Shown here: positions 40,099-47,732 of the stretch, piece after piece
Layout of the letters: each line of letters starts with the position of its first letter
How positions within the stretch are numbered: position 1 is the stretch's first letter
NCBI RefSeq assembly: GCF_014205635.1
Contig: NZ_JACIIV010000027.1
Location: 1-47,732, forward strand
Source of the DNA: Polymorphobacter multimanifer
GTDB taxonomy: Bacteria > Pseudomonadota > Alphaproteobacteria > Sphingomonadales > Sphingomonadaceae
Length of the DNA: 47,732 bases
Reading direction: 5' to 3'
Notes under the pieces: generated by a model
Seen by the model: only the letters and a program-made list of their open reading frames with translations
Database searches by the model: none
Told to the model about the DNA's origin: nothing
Translations under genes and position numbers: made by a program

Positions 40099-40674
40099 AT
40101 GATCCAGCCGCCCTACCTCTCCGGGCAGCTTCTGCTGTCCATGCCCGGCATCGGCGATCCGCGCTTCGAACGCGTCGTCATCGCCATCTGCGTCCATGAC
40201 GAAAATGGCGCGCTCGGCCTCGTCATCAACCGTGCGCTGTCCGATCTCACCGTGCCCGAACTGATGCGCCAGCTCGAGATCGATCCAGGAGACACCCCCG
40301 ATCGCGCCGTGCTCGAAGGCGGCCCCGTCGAGCCGTCGCGCGGCTTCGTGCTGCACTCGCCCGATTATGAAGGCCAGAGCACGATCATGGTGACAGGAGC
40401 AGGTGTGGGGGACCTGTGGGGCCTCACGTCCACGCTCGATGTGCTGAAGGACATCGCCGCCGGTCGCGGGCCGGCCCGGTGGCTCTCCACGCTCGGCTAT
40501 ACCGGCTGGGGGCCGGGCCAGCTCGAGGACGAGATGGCGCGCCACGGCTGGCAACAGGCGCCCGGTGATGCCGCGATCCTGTTCGAGGCCCCGCTCGCCA
40601 GCCGCTGGGCCACCGCCTTTGCCGGGCTCGGCGTCAACGTCGGCCAGCTCTCCACCACGGCCGGGCGCGCCTGA
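40099..40674 (+). CDS. YqgE/AlgH family protein
   Basis: This 191-residue protein belongs to the conserved UPF0301 (YqgE/AlgH) family, whose biochemical role is unsettled. Family hallmarks are YLSGQLLLSMPGIGDPRFER at the N-terminus, VIAICVHDENGALGLVINR, the VLEGGPVEPSRGFVLHS block, and a C-terminal WLSTLGYTGWGPGQLEDEM segment. Length is normal. It is transcribed away from the peroxiredoxin gene and is followed by a G-rich repeat and the rpmI promoter region. Confidence 0.93.
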   Translation: MIQPPYLSGQLLLSMPGIGDPRFERVVIAICVHDENGALGLVINRALSDLTVPELMRQLEIDPGDTPDRAVLEGGPVEPSRGFVLHSPDYEGQSTIMVTGAGVGDLWGLTSTLDVLKDIAAGRGPARWLSTLGYTGWGPGQLEDEMARHGWQQAPGDAAILFEAPLASRWATAFAGLGVNVGQLSTTAGRA

Positions 40675-40697
40675 CGTGGAACGATGGGGGACCCGGC

Positions 40698-40727
40698 GGG
40701 GGGGGAACCGATCGGGGGGGAACCGAT
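40698..40727 (+). repeat. G-run tandem direct repeat
   Basis: Two adjacent copies of a run of seven to eight G followed by AACCGAT lie between yqgE and the candidate rpmI promoter. Just ahead are GGGGG and GGCGGG, so the segment has four G-tracts within about 40 bases and could form a G-quadruplex. The function is unknown. Confidence 0.7.
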
Positions 40728-40732
40728 TGCGG

Positions 40733-40761
40733 TTGCGCGAATCTCCCGCTTCCCCTATGGC
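40733..40761 (+). promoter_or_regulatory. Candidate promoter of rpmI-rplT
   Basis: TTGCGC (40733-40738) and TATGGC (40756-40761) are separated by 17 bases. It would give a leader of about 70 bases before rpmI. Assigned by pattern and position only. Confidence 0.4.
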
Positions 40762-40839
40762 GCGTCCCTCGCATGACCGATCGGCCCGGCTGAATGGGCT
40801 GCCGTGGCTGTTCAATGATGCGTCCATCAGGAGACGAAA

Positions 40840-41043
40840 ATGCCCAAGCTCAAGACCAAGAGCGGTGTGAAGAAGCGCTTCAAGATCACCGCCACCGGCA
40901 AGATCAAGCACGGCGTCGTTGGCAAGCGCCACCGTTTGATCAGCCACAATGCCAAGTACATCCGCCAGAATCGCGGCACGAAAGTGCTTTCCCATGCCGA
41001 TACGCCCCGGGTTCACGCCTGGGCGCCGTACGGTCTGAAGTAA
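40840..41043 (+). CDS. rpmI: 50S ribosomal protein L35
   Basis: This 67-residue basic ribosomal protein carries the family pattern PKLKTKSGVKKRFKITATGK followed by HRLISHNAKYIRQNRGT and an ending VHAWAPYGLK. CAGGAGAC lies ahead of ATG 40840. It is followed 13 bp later by rplT. infC, a frequent upstream partner of this pair, is not present here; yqgE takes its place. Confidence 0.97.
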   Translation: MPKLKTKSGVKKRFKITATGKIKHGVVGKRHRLISHNAKYIRQNRGTKVLSHADTPRVHAWAPYGLK

Positions 41044-41056
41044 GGGAGCATAAGTC

Positions 41057-41425
41057 ATGCGCATCAAACGCGGTGTCACCACCAAGGCCAAGCACAAGCG
41101 GATTCTCGAAGCCGCCAAGGGCTATTTCGGCCGTCGCAAGAACACCATCCGCATTGCTCGCCAGGCCGTCGAAAAGGCCGGCCAGTACGCTTATCGCGAT
41201 CGCAAGGTCCGCAAGCGCTCGTTCCGCGCCATCTGGATCCAGCGCATCAACGCTGCGGTGCGCGAACAGGGCCTCACCTATGGCGTGTTCATGCACGGCC
41301 TGACGCTCACCAGCATCGAGCTCGATCGCAAGGTGCTGGCCGATATCGCCATGCACGAGCCTGACACCTTCCGGGCCATCGTCGCCCAGGTGCAGTCGGC
41401 GCTCGACGCCAAGGTTGCCGCGTAA
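41057..41425 (+). CDS. rplT: 50S ribosomal protein L20
   Basis: This 122-residue protein is needed for early 50S assembly. It begins [20 protein letters not shown] and contains [40 protein letters not shown] and [19 protein letters not shown], all family hallmarks. GGGAG lies ahead of ATG 41057. A terminator follows 27 bp after the stop, separating it from pheS. Confidence 0.97.
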   Translation: MRIKRGVTTKAKHKRILEAAKGYFGRRKNTIRIARQAVEKAGQYAYRDRKVRKRSFRAIWIQRINAAVREQGLTYGVFMHGLTLTSIELDRKVLADIAMHEPDTFRAIVAQVQSALDAKVAA

Positions 41426-41452
41426 ACCTTTACGCCAAGACCGAACAGCATC

Positions 41453-41492
41453 AGGGCGCGGCACCGCTAAGGTGTCGCGCCCTTTGCTTTTT
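41453..41492 (+). terminator. Intrinsic terminator after rplT
   Basis: AGGGCGCGGCACC pairs with GGTGTCGCGCCCT (13 bp, one wobble) around GCTAA and is followed by TTGCTTTTTC. It may act as an attenuator for pheS-pheT, which lie just downstream on the same strand. Confidence 0.9.
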
Positions 41493-41532
41493 CTTCTTTG
41501 CCTGTCGCGGGCCCATTCGCTAGGCGCACAGC

Positions 41533-42615
41533 ATGACCGATCCCGACCAGCTCCAGTCCGAAGTTCTCGGGCACATCGCCGCCGCCGCCTCGCCCGAGGC
41601 GCTCGAAGCCGTGCGCGTCGCGTCGATGGGCAAGGCGGGCAGTGTCACCACGCTGATGAAGTCGTTGGGCGGCATGACCCCCGAGCAACGCCAGACCGAA
41701 GGGCCGCGCCTCAATGGCCTGCGCGAAGCCGTCACCGCTGCCCTAGCCGCCCGCAAGACCGAACTCGAAGCCGCAGCCCTCGATGCCCGGCTCAAGGCCG
41801 AACGCCAGGACATGACGCTCCCGGTCGGCCTGCCCCCGCAGGGCAGCATCCACCCCGTCTCCCAGGTCATGGACGAACTGGCGGAAATCTTCGCCGACAT
41901 GGGCTTCGCGGTGGCAACAGGCCCCGAGATCGAGGACGACTGGCACAATTTCACCGCCCTCAACATCCCCGAACACCACCCGGCGCGCGCCATGCACGAT
42001 ACCTTCTACGTCGATGGCCTCGACGCCGAGGGCCGCAAGCGCGTGCTCCGCACCCACACCTCGCCCGTGCAGATCCGCACGATGATGGCGAGCAAGCCCC
42101 CTATCCGCATCATCGCCCCCGGCCGCGTCTATCGGTCGGATTCGGACGCCACGCACACCCCGATGTTCCACCAGATCGAAGGCCTCGTCATCGACAAGGG
42201 CATCACCCTCGCCCATCTGCGCTGGACGCTGGAAACCTTCATCAAGGCCTTTTTCGAAGTCGATGACGTAACCTTGCGCTTCCGCCCCAGCTACTTCCCC
42301 TTCACCGAGCCTTCGGTCGAAGTGGATGTCGGCTATTCCTCCAAGACCGGCAAACCCGCAGCCGCCGCAGACGTCGACAAATGGCTCGAAGTGCTCGGCT
42401 CGGGAATGGTCCACCCGCGCGTCATCGCCGCCTGCGGGCTCGATCCGCAGGAGTGGCAGGGCTTCGCCTTCGGCACCGGCGTCGATCGGCTGGCGATGCT
42501 CAAATACGGCCTCACCGATCTGCGCGCCTTCTTCGATGGCGATCTGCGCTGGCTCCGCCAACACGGCTTCGCCTTCCTCGACGTGCCCACCCTTTCCGCA
42601 GGCGTTTCCGCATGA
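41533..42615 (+). CDS. pheS: Phenylalanine-tRNA ligase alpha subunit
   Basis: This 360-residue catalytic subunit charges tRNA-Phe in an alpha2-beta2 enzyme. An N-terminal coiled coil (about 1-90) binds tRNA. The class II core shows [30 protein letters not shown]-type motif 2 ([14 protein letters not shown]), [20 protein letters not shown] and motif 3 [17 protein letters not shown]. The catalytic blocks are intact. Its stop overlaps the pheT start as ATGA. It begins 41 bp after the rplT terminator with no strong ribosome site. Confidence 0.96.
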   Translation: MTDPDQLQSEVLGHIAAAASPEALEAVRVASMGKAGSVTTLMKSLGGMTPEQRQTEGPRLNGLREAVTAALAARKTELEAAALDARLKAERQDMTLPVGLPPQGSIHPVSQVMDELAEIFADMGFAVATGPEIEDDWHNFTALNIPEHHPARAMHDTFYVDGLDAEGRKRVLRTHTSPVQIRTMMASKPPIRIIAPGRVYRSDSDATHTPMFHQIEGLVIDKGITLAHLRWTLETFIKAFFEVDDVTLRFRPSYFPFTEPSVEVDVGYSSKTGKPAAAADVDKWLEVLGSGMVHPRVIAACGLDPQEWQGFAFGTGVDRLAMLKYGLTDLRAFFDGDLRWLRQHGFAFLDVPTLSAGVSA

Positions 42616-44975
42616 AGTTCACCCTGTCCTGGCTCAAGGCGCACCTCGACACGTCCGCGTCGCTGACCGAGATCACGCAAGCGCTCACCAGCCTCGGCCT
42701 CGAAGTCGAAGGCGTCGAAGACCCCGCGTCCAAGCTCGCCCCCTTCGTCATCGCCGAAGTGCTGACGGCCGAGCGCCACCCGCAAGCCGACAAGCTGCAG
42801 GTCCTCAGCATCGATGCAGGCAACGGCCCGCTCCAGGTCGTCTGCGGCGCCCCCAACGCCCGCGCCGGCATGAAGGGCGTTTTCGGCCCGCCCGGCGCCC
42901 ATGTCCCGGGTGCGGGAATCACGCTGAAGGTCGCCGCCATCCGCGGCGTCGAATCGAACGGCATGATGTGCTCCACCCGCGAGCTCGAGCTGGGCAGCGA
43001 TCACGACGGCATCATCGAACTCGATCCCTCGGCTCCTGTCGGCACCGCCTATGCCGAATGGGCCGGCCTCTCCGATCCCGTCATCGACATCGCCATCACC
43101 CCCAACCGGCAGGAGTGCCTCGGCATCCACGGCATCGCCCGCGATCTCGCTGCCGCCGGCTTGGGATCGCTCATCGAGCCCGACACCACGCCGGTGCCCG
43201 GCACCTTCCCCAACCCCGTCGCCATCGCCACCCACGACGCGCAAGGCTGCCCCGCCTTCCACGCCCGCACCGTCCGCGGCGTGAAGAACGGCGCCAGCCC
43301 CGCCTGGCTGCAACGCTGGCTCACCGCCGTCGGCCTGCGCCCCATCTCGGCGCTGGTGGACATCACCAGCTACATGAGCATCGCGCACGGCCGGCCGCTC
43401 CACGTCTATGATGTCGCCACGCTCACCGGCGGCCTCACCGCCCGCCGCGCCCGCGCCGGCGAGCAGGTCAACGCCCTCAACGGCAAGACCTACACCCTCG
43501 ACGACACCATGACCGTCATCGCCGATGATGTGCACGCCCACGACATCGGCGGCATCATGGGCGGCATCGAATCGGGCGTGTCCGCGGCCACCACCACCGT
43601 CCTCATCGAAGCCGCCTGGTTCACCCCCGAGCGCATCGGCGCCACCGGCCGCGCGCTGGGAATCAACTCCGATGCCCGCGCCCGCTTCGAGCGCGGCGTC
43701 GATCCCGGCTTCGTCGCTCCCGGCCTCGAACTCGCCACCCGCATGGTGCAGGACCTCTGTGGCGGCGAGGCGTCGGACGTCACCCAGGCCGGCACGCTGC
43801 CACTCACCCCCAAGGTCGTCCACTACGATCCCGCCCGCGTCGCCGGCCTCGCCGGAATCGATGTCGCCGAAGACGAGCAGGCCGCTATCCTCACCCGCCT
43901 CGGCTTCACCGTGTCGCTCGGCGAGCGCTGGGCGGTCACCGTCCCAAGCTGGCGCCGCGATGTCGACGGCGAAGCCGATCTCGTGGAAGAAGTCGTCCGC
44001 CTCCACGGCCTCGACCGCGTCCCCTCCACCCCGCTGCCGCGCCGCGAAGGCGTTGCCCTCCCCACCGCCACGCCTGCGCAGAAGCGCGAGCGCCGCCTGC
44101 GCCGCGCGCTGGCCGCCGCCGGGTTCAACGAAGCCATCACCTGGAGCTTCCTGCCGCCTGCCCATGCAGCAGCCTTCGGCGGTGCCGCGCATAGCTTGAG
44201 CAACCCCATCAGCACCGACATGGCCGCCATGCGTCCGTCCTTGCTCCCCGGCCTGCTCGCGGCCGCTGCGCGCAATTTCGATCGCGCCCAGCCGAGCGTG
44301 CGCCTGTTCGAGCTCGGCCAGCGCTATCTCGCATCGGGCGAACACCCCACCGCCGCCGCCCTCATGGCCGGCGATGCCCGCGCGCGGGACTGGCGCACCG
44401 GCGCGTCCACCAAATTCGATGCCTTCGATGCCAAGGCCGCCGCCCTGGCAGCCCTCGCCGCGCTCGGCGTCCCCACCGATCGGCTGAGCGTCCAATCCCC
44501 CGCCGACGGCTGGTGGCACCCCGGCCGCGCCGGCCGCCTCGCGCTGGGCAAGCAGGTGCTTGCCGATTTCGGCCTGCTCTACCCCGCGACGCTCACCACG
44601 CTCGATGTGCGCGGCCCCGTCGCGGCGTTCGAACTCTATCTCGATGCACTGCCGCCCGCACCGAAGCGCAAGACCGGCGCCTGGGCGCCTGCTGCCCTCA
44701 ACCCGCTGACCCGCGATTTCGCCTTCGTCGTCGATGAGACGATGGCAGCCGAAAGCCTCGTCCGCGCCATCACTGGCGCCGACAAGGCCCTCATCACCCA
44801 GGTCCGGCTGTTCGATTGCTTCGCCGGCGGAAGCCTCTCCGAAGGCAAGGTCAGCCTCGCCGTCGAAGTCGTGCTGCAACCCACCGAGCGCACCCTCACC
44901 GATGCGGACATCGCCGCCCTTTCGGCCAAGGTCATCGCCGCCGCCGCGAAGCTCGGAGCCGAGCTTCGCGGTTGA
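42612..44975 (+). CDS. pheT: Phenylalanine-tRNA ligase beta subunit
   Basis: This 787-residue subunit provides tRNA binding and editing. It starts [18 protein letters not shown] and has the EMAP-type tRNA-binding domain (about 40-150, [20 protein letters not shown]). The B3/4 editing domain contains [19 protein letters not shown] and GIMGGIESG. The B5 domain and a class II-like core with [20 protein letters not shown] follow. A C-terminal anticodon-binding domain (FDXF-type, [15 protein letters not shown]) ends it. ATG 42612 overlaps pheS by 4 bp; the frame is open further upstream inside pheS. It ends 6 bp from the convergent lipoprotein gene. Confidence 0.96.
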   Translation: MKFTLSWLKAHLDTSASLTEITQALTSLGLEVEGVEDPASKLAPFVIAEVLTAERHPQADKLQVLSIDAGNGPLQVVCGAPNARAGMKGVFGPPGAHVPGAGITLKVAAIRGVESNGMMCSTRELELGSDHDGIIELDPSAPVGTAYAEWAGLSDPVIDIAITPNRQECLGIHGIARDLAAAGLGSLIEPDTTPVPGTFPNPVAIATHDAQGCPAFHARTVRGVKNGASPAWLQRWLTAVGLRPISALVDITSYMSIAHGRPLHVYDVATLTGGLTARRARAGEQVNALNGKTYTLDDTMTVIADDVHAHDIGGIMGGIESGVSAATTTVLIEAAWFTPERIGATGRALGINSDARARFERGVDPGFVAPGLELATRMVQDLCGGEASDVTQAGTLPLTPKVVHYDPARVAGLAGIDVAEDEQAAILTRLGFTVSLGERWAVTVPSWRRDVDGEADLVEEVVRLHGLDRVPSTPLPRREGVALPTATPAQKRERRLRRALAAAGFNEAITWSFLPPAHAAAFGGAAHSLSNPISTDMAAMRPSLLPGLLAAAARNFDRAQPSVRLFELGQRYLASGEHPTAAALMAGDARARDWRTGASTKFDAFDAKAAALAALAALGVPTDRLSVQSPADGWWHPGRAGRLALGKQVLADFGLLYPATLTTLDVRGPVAAFELYLDALPPAPKRKTGAWAPAALNPLTRDFAFVVDETMAAESLVRAITGADKALITQVRLFDCFAGGSLSEGKVSLAVEVVLQPTERTLTDADIAALSAKVIAAAAKLGAELRG

Positions 44976-44981
44976 CGCTCC

Positions 44982-45677
44982 TTACATCGTCCGACCGGGC
45001 CGCGCGCTCTGATAGTCCTGCTCGGTCACCGGCGAGAGCTTGATCTCCACGCGGCGGTTTTGCCCCCGACCATCCTCGGTGCTGTTCGAAGCGATCGGGA
45101 ACTGCTTGCCATAGCCACGCGTCGCGATCCGTGGCCGCGCCACGCCCTGGTAGCTCAGATAGTCCGCCACCGCATTGGCACGCTGTTCCGAAAGCCGCTG
45201 GTTGACGGCATCGGTGCCCACCGAATCGGTATGTCCCGACACATCGATGAAGGTGCTGTTGTAGCTCGCCAGCGTCTGCGCCACCTGGTCGAGCGCCGGG
45301 CGGAACTGCGGCTTGACCGTCGACGAGTTGAAGTCGAAGGTCACGCCCGCAGGCATCTTGAGGTTGATCTCGTCACCCTCGCGCTCCACCTCGATGCCCG
45401 ATCCGGCGGTCCGCTGGCGCAGCTCGCGCTCCTGCCGGTCCATGTATCCGCCCACCGCGCCACCGGCGATGGCACCGATGCCGGCGCCGATCAGCACTTC
45501 AGCGCGGTTGTTGCGGCCGCCGAGCAGTGCGCCCAGCAGCGCGCCGGCACCGGCACCTGCGGCAGCCGTCGCGGCCGGCCGAGCAATGGTGCGCTGGCCG
45601 GTATCGGGGTTGGTGGTACAGCCGGCAAGCACAAGGCTGGCAGCAGCTGTCGCGAACATCAATCTGGTCTTGATCAT
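44982..45677 (-). CDS. OmpA-family outer-membrane lipoprotein (YiaD-like)
   Basis: This 231-residue lipoprotein has a type II signal peptide with lipobox LVLAGC (Cys20). A glycine-zipper segment follows (about 40-80, GAGAGALLGALLGG and GAGIGAIAGGAVGGYMD), likely membrane-inserting. The C-terminal OmpA domain (about 110-220) binds peptidoglycan, with VTFDFNSSTVKPQFRPALDQ, DVSGHTDSVGTDAVNQRLSE and RVEIKLSPV. AGGAGA lies ahead of ATG 45677; the open frame extends far upstream but that part is not coding. It is convergent with pheT and divergent from the CNNM-type gene. Confidence 0.93.
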   Translation of the reverse strand: MIKTRLMFATAAASLVLAGCTTNPDTGQRTIARPAATAAAGAGAGALLGALLGGRNNRAEVLIGAGIGAIAGGAVGGYMDRQERELRQRTAGSGIEVEREGDEINLKMPAGVTFDFNSSTVKPQFRPALDQVAQTLASYNSTFIDVSGHTDSVGTDAVNQRLSEQRANAVADYLSYQGVARPRIATRGYGKQFPIASNSTEDGRGQNRRVEIKLSPVTEQDYQSARPGRTM

Positions 45678-45812
45678 GAGTATCTCCTGTTGTGGAGCGG
45701 CACATGCACCGAACGACTTGGATGCAAGATGAACAGCCCCCTTCGCACGTGGCCCGATATCGCATAGGGAATATGCGCGATTCCCAGAGGGTCGCGCCAC
45801 CATTCGGAGCCA

Positions 45813-47123
45813 ATGCAGCCCTTTCCCTGGTTCGACGTCGCGATCATCGCGGCGCTTGTGCTGCTCAACGGCTTCTTTGCCATGTCCGAGCTGGCCATCG
45901 TGTCCGCCCGCAAGCCACGGCTGCGGGCGCTGGCCGAAACCGGCTATCGCGGCGCCCATGCTGCCCTCAGCCTTGGCGAAAACCCCGGCCGCTTCCTCTC
46001 GGCCGTGCAGATCGGCATCACGCTCGTCGGCGTCGTCAACGGCGCCTATTCGGGCGCCACGCTCGCCCTGCCGGTCGGTGAGCGCATAACCCAGTGGTTC
46101 GGCGTGCCCGAAATACTGGCTGACGAAATCGGTTTCGGCGTCGTCATCGTCCTCATCACCTATCTCTCGCTCATCATCGGCGAGTTGGTCCCCAAGCAGT
46201 TCGCCTTGCGCGCACCCGAGAAGATCGCCTGCCTCGCAGCCCCGATCATGGTCTTCGTCGCCCGCCTCGCCACGCCAGCGGTCTGGGCGCTGGAGAACAG
46301 CACCGGTGCGGTGCTTCGGCTGTTCGGCCCCGCCAACGATGAGGACAACCGCGTAACCGAAGCCGAATTGCGCTCGGTGATGGAAGATGCCGAAACCGCC
46401 GGCGTCATCGAGGCCGACGAGCGCGCCATGATCAGCGGCATCATGCGCCTCGCCGATCGCCGGGTGCGCGGCGTCATGACTCCGCGCGGCGATGTCGATT
46501 GGCTCGATGCCGATGCCCCCGAGGCCGAGATTCGCGAAAAGCTCCGTCACACCCCCCACACTCGCCTGCCGGTGGCGCGCGGCACGGTGGACGATATCAT
46601 CGGCGTCGTGCAGGCGCGCGATATCGTACAGGCGCTCATCGAAGGCCGGCCGCTCGATATTGCCGCCCTGGCGCGCCCCGCCCCGGTCATCCCCGATGTC
46701 ATCGATGCTGTCGATGCCCTTGGCAGCCTGCGCTCCGCCACCATCCCCATGGCGCTGGTGCATGATGAATACGGCCATTTCGAAGGCATCGTCACCCCGG
46801 CCGATCTGCTCGCCGCCATCGCCGGCGCCTTCGCCTTCGATGCCGACGCAACCGACGAGCCCTCCATTTTCGAGCGCGAGGATGGCTCGCTTCTCCTCGC
46901 TGGCTCGCTTCCCGCCGACGAGATGGCCGACAGGCTCGGCCTCAACCTCGATGACGACCGCGACTACGAAACCCTCGCCGGCTTCGTGCTCGCCCAGCTC
47001 CAGCACATCCCCGAAACCGGCGAGCTGTTCCGCTGCGGCGGCTGGCAGTTCGAGATCGTCGACATGGACGGCCGCAAGGTCGACAAGGTCCTCGCCAGCG
47101 TCCTCGATCCGGAGATGGACTAG
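45813..47123 (+). CDS. CNNM/CorC-type hemolysin-family membrane protein
   Basis: This 436-residue inner-membrane protein has three parts. The DUF21/CNNM transmembrane domain (about 5-190) includes LNGFFAMSELAIVSARKPRL and IIGELVPKQFALRAPEKIA. A pair of CBS domains (about 205-330) includes MTPRGDVDWLDAD, RLPVARGTVDDIIGVVQARD and ALVHDEYGHFEGIVTPADLL. A CorC/HlyC domain (about 345-430) ends with GWQFEIVDMDGRKVDKVL. Members are linked to magnesium or other divalent metal transport; the older hemolysin label is historical. Length is normal. It starts at ATG 45813, divergent from the lipoprotein gene. Confidence 0.92.
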   Translation: MQPFPWFDVAIIAALVLLNGFFAMSELAIVSARKPRLRALAETGYRGAHAALSLGENPGRFLSAVQIGITLVGVVNGAYSGATLALPVGERITQWFGVPEILADEIGFGVVIVLITYLSLIIGELVPKQFALRAPEKIACLAAPIMVFVARLATPAVWALENSTGAVLRLFGPANDEDNRVTEAELRSVMEDAETAGVIEADERAMISGIMRLADRRVRGVMTPRGDVDWLDADAPEAEIREKLRHTPHTRLPVARGTVDDIIGVVQARDIVQALIEGRPLDIAALARPAPVIPDVIDAVDALGSLRSATIPMALVHDEYGHFEGIVTPADLLAAIAGAFAFDADATDEPSIFEREDGSLLLAGSLPADEMADRLGLNLDDDRDYETLAGFVLAQLQHIPETGELFRCGGWQFEIVDMDGRKVDKVLASVLDPEMD

Positions 47124-47162
47124 GCCGTGAACCCATAGAGCGCGAATGGCTCGAACTGATGG

Positions 47163-47537
47163 TTAGCGGACGTTCGGGTCGGTTACTGTTCGAAGCTCCG
47201 CCGCCTCTACCGCCTGCCTCACCCCAGCCCAAAGCGGGTGTCCTACGAACGCATCATCGTCAGCATCGCCCACGGCGGCCAACACCTGCTCAAGCGCCTG
47301 CTTCACACCCGCTACACCGCGCACCTCTACTTCGCTGAGAAGGCTGACACCGACCGCGCCTTCGTCGAAGTCGTTGTCATCGAAGAAGAAGTGGAAGACC
47401 TGATCGATGCCGGATGCCAAACCGCTAACGCGCTCAGCTCGCCATGTCGCTCGCGGGTCGGCGGCTTGAAGCTCTGAAAGGAAGATCTGCAATTCGTGGC
47501 GCACGTGCGGCTGTGAGAGAGCGGAAACGTCGTTCAT
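47163..47537 (-). CDS. SCO4402-family protein of unknown function
   Basis: This 124-residue protein fits the small SCO4402-like family as I recall it. It opens with a helix (RHELQIFLSELQAADP) and continues with LASGIDQVFHFFFDDNDFDE, an acidic DFVxHFLFDD-type block. A helix with VKQALEQVLAAVGDADDDAF follows, then the conserved VGHPLWAGVRQAVEAAEL ending. The frame is open upstream to 47630, but ATG 47537 gives the family-like start MNDVSALSQP. Nothing in the neighbourhood indicates a function. It is convergent with the CNNM-type gene. Confidence 0.7.
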   Translation of the reverse strand: MNDVSALSQPHVRHELQIFLSELQAADPRATWRAERVSGLASGIDQVFHFFFDDNDFDEGAVGVSLLSEVEVRGVAGVKQALEQVLAAVGDADDDAFVGHPLWAGVRQAVEAAELRTVTDPNVR

Positions 47538-47653
47538 TTTGCCATGGTTGCGCCTGATCGGAATGTCCGCAAGTGGGCGATAGCGGTCAGCCCGCTTAGC
47601 GTCCGCTGTGATCGGCTCGAATGTCTGCAAGGGGGTGGATTGTGTTGAAGAAG

Positions 47654-47732
47654 TCAGCGTTGTTCGCGGGCCGATAGGGCGATGTGAGCGGTGCGAGCGC
47701 GGGCGGTGTCGTTCAGGCCGGCACCGGATGCA
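47654..47732 (-). other. Possible C-terminal tail of a transposase and IS end (partial)
   Basis: Read on the minus strand, an open frame enters from the window edge, encodes about 25 residues ending ALSAREQR and stops at 47654. The stop is followed by GACTTCTTCAACACAATCC. A stop codon merging into a GACTT(T/C)TTCAACA end is a pattern I associate with insertion-sequence termini. The window is too short here to confirm this. Confidence 0.2.

Noticed and set aside
42333-44879. An 848-codon minus-strand frame opposite pheT
   Set aside because: Same antisense effect of GC-rich codon use; the product is a Gly/Ala/Glu-rich low-complexity string and pheT is certain.
45678-47006. Upstream extension of the OmpA-family lipoprotein frame
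   Set aside because: The extension is antisense to the CNNM-type gene, while ATG 45677 has a good ribosome site and starts a proper lipoprotein signal.

Overview
The window reads as chromosomal DNA of a high-GC alphaproteobacterium, most likely a member of the Sphingomonadales. The evidence is a circularly permuted two-piece tmRNA gene, an alphaproteobacterial-type SspB, a plant/alphaproteobacterial-type glutamate-cysteine ligase, a PEP-CTERM protein with the VPEPGTWAML sorting signal, an HWE histidine kinase, and strong third-codon GC bias. Genus or species cannot be fixed from the sequence alone.

Left edge (1-2.3 kb): accessory DNA. An IS3-family element, cut by the window edge, has inserted into a replication-type gene. 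Beyond it lie a HUH-like replication-associated protein and an AlpA-type DNA-binding protein on the same strand, which looks like a decayed integrated element. From 2.4 to 13 kb there is mixed metabolic DNA: a TadE/TadG pilus pair, a secreted penicillin-acylase-family hydrolase, an N-acyl-D-amino-acid deacylase, DUF3224, gshA, rlmB, a duplicated-repeat periplasmic protein, tRNA-Tyr, a diguanylate cyclase and tRNA-Gly.

Core (13.2-26.9 kb): tRNA-Trp, secE, nusG, rplK, rplA, a terminator, a promoter with a long structured leader, rplJ, rplL, a duplicated terminator module, then rpoB and rpoC. An outer-membrane protein gene and a cupin gene separate rplL from rpoB, so this normally continuous transcription/translation cluster is split. 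26.9-30.6 kb holds a glycosyltransferase, ssrA, a 42-residue membrane protein, sspB, gmk and a DUF4893 gene. tmRNA tags stalled proteins and SspB hands such proteins to ClpXP, so two partners of ribosome rescue sit side by side.

30.6-40.7 kb: an HWE histidine kinase, a PiuC-like dioxygenase, a 2,4-dienoyl-CoA-reductase-like SDR, a PEP-CTERM GDSL hydrolase, a tightly overlapped phbB / ribbon-helix-helix / NTF2-like operon, a compact peroxiredoxin / molybdenum hydroxylase / ferrochelatase operon, and yqgE. 40.8-47.2 kb: rpmI, rplT, terminator, pheS, pheT, then an OmpA-family lipoprotein divergent from a CNNM/CorC-type membrane protein. The right edge has an SCO4402-family gene and a possible insertion-sequence remnant.

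I found no CRISPR array, no clear defence island and no convincing wholly new multi-gene system. The best candidates for a second look are the HUH/AlpA element remnant, the split rpl-rpo cluster with its duplicated terminators, the rplJ leader, the palindromic intergenic element near 30.6 kb, and the two odd operons (phbB-RHH-NTF2 and peroxiredoxin-IorB-like-HemH).
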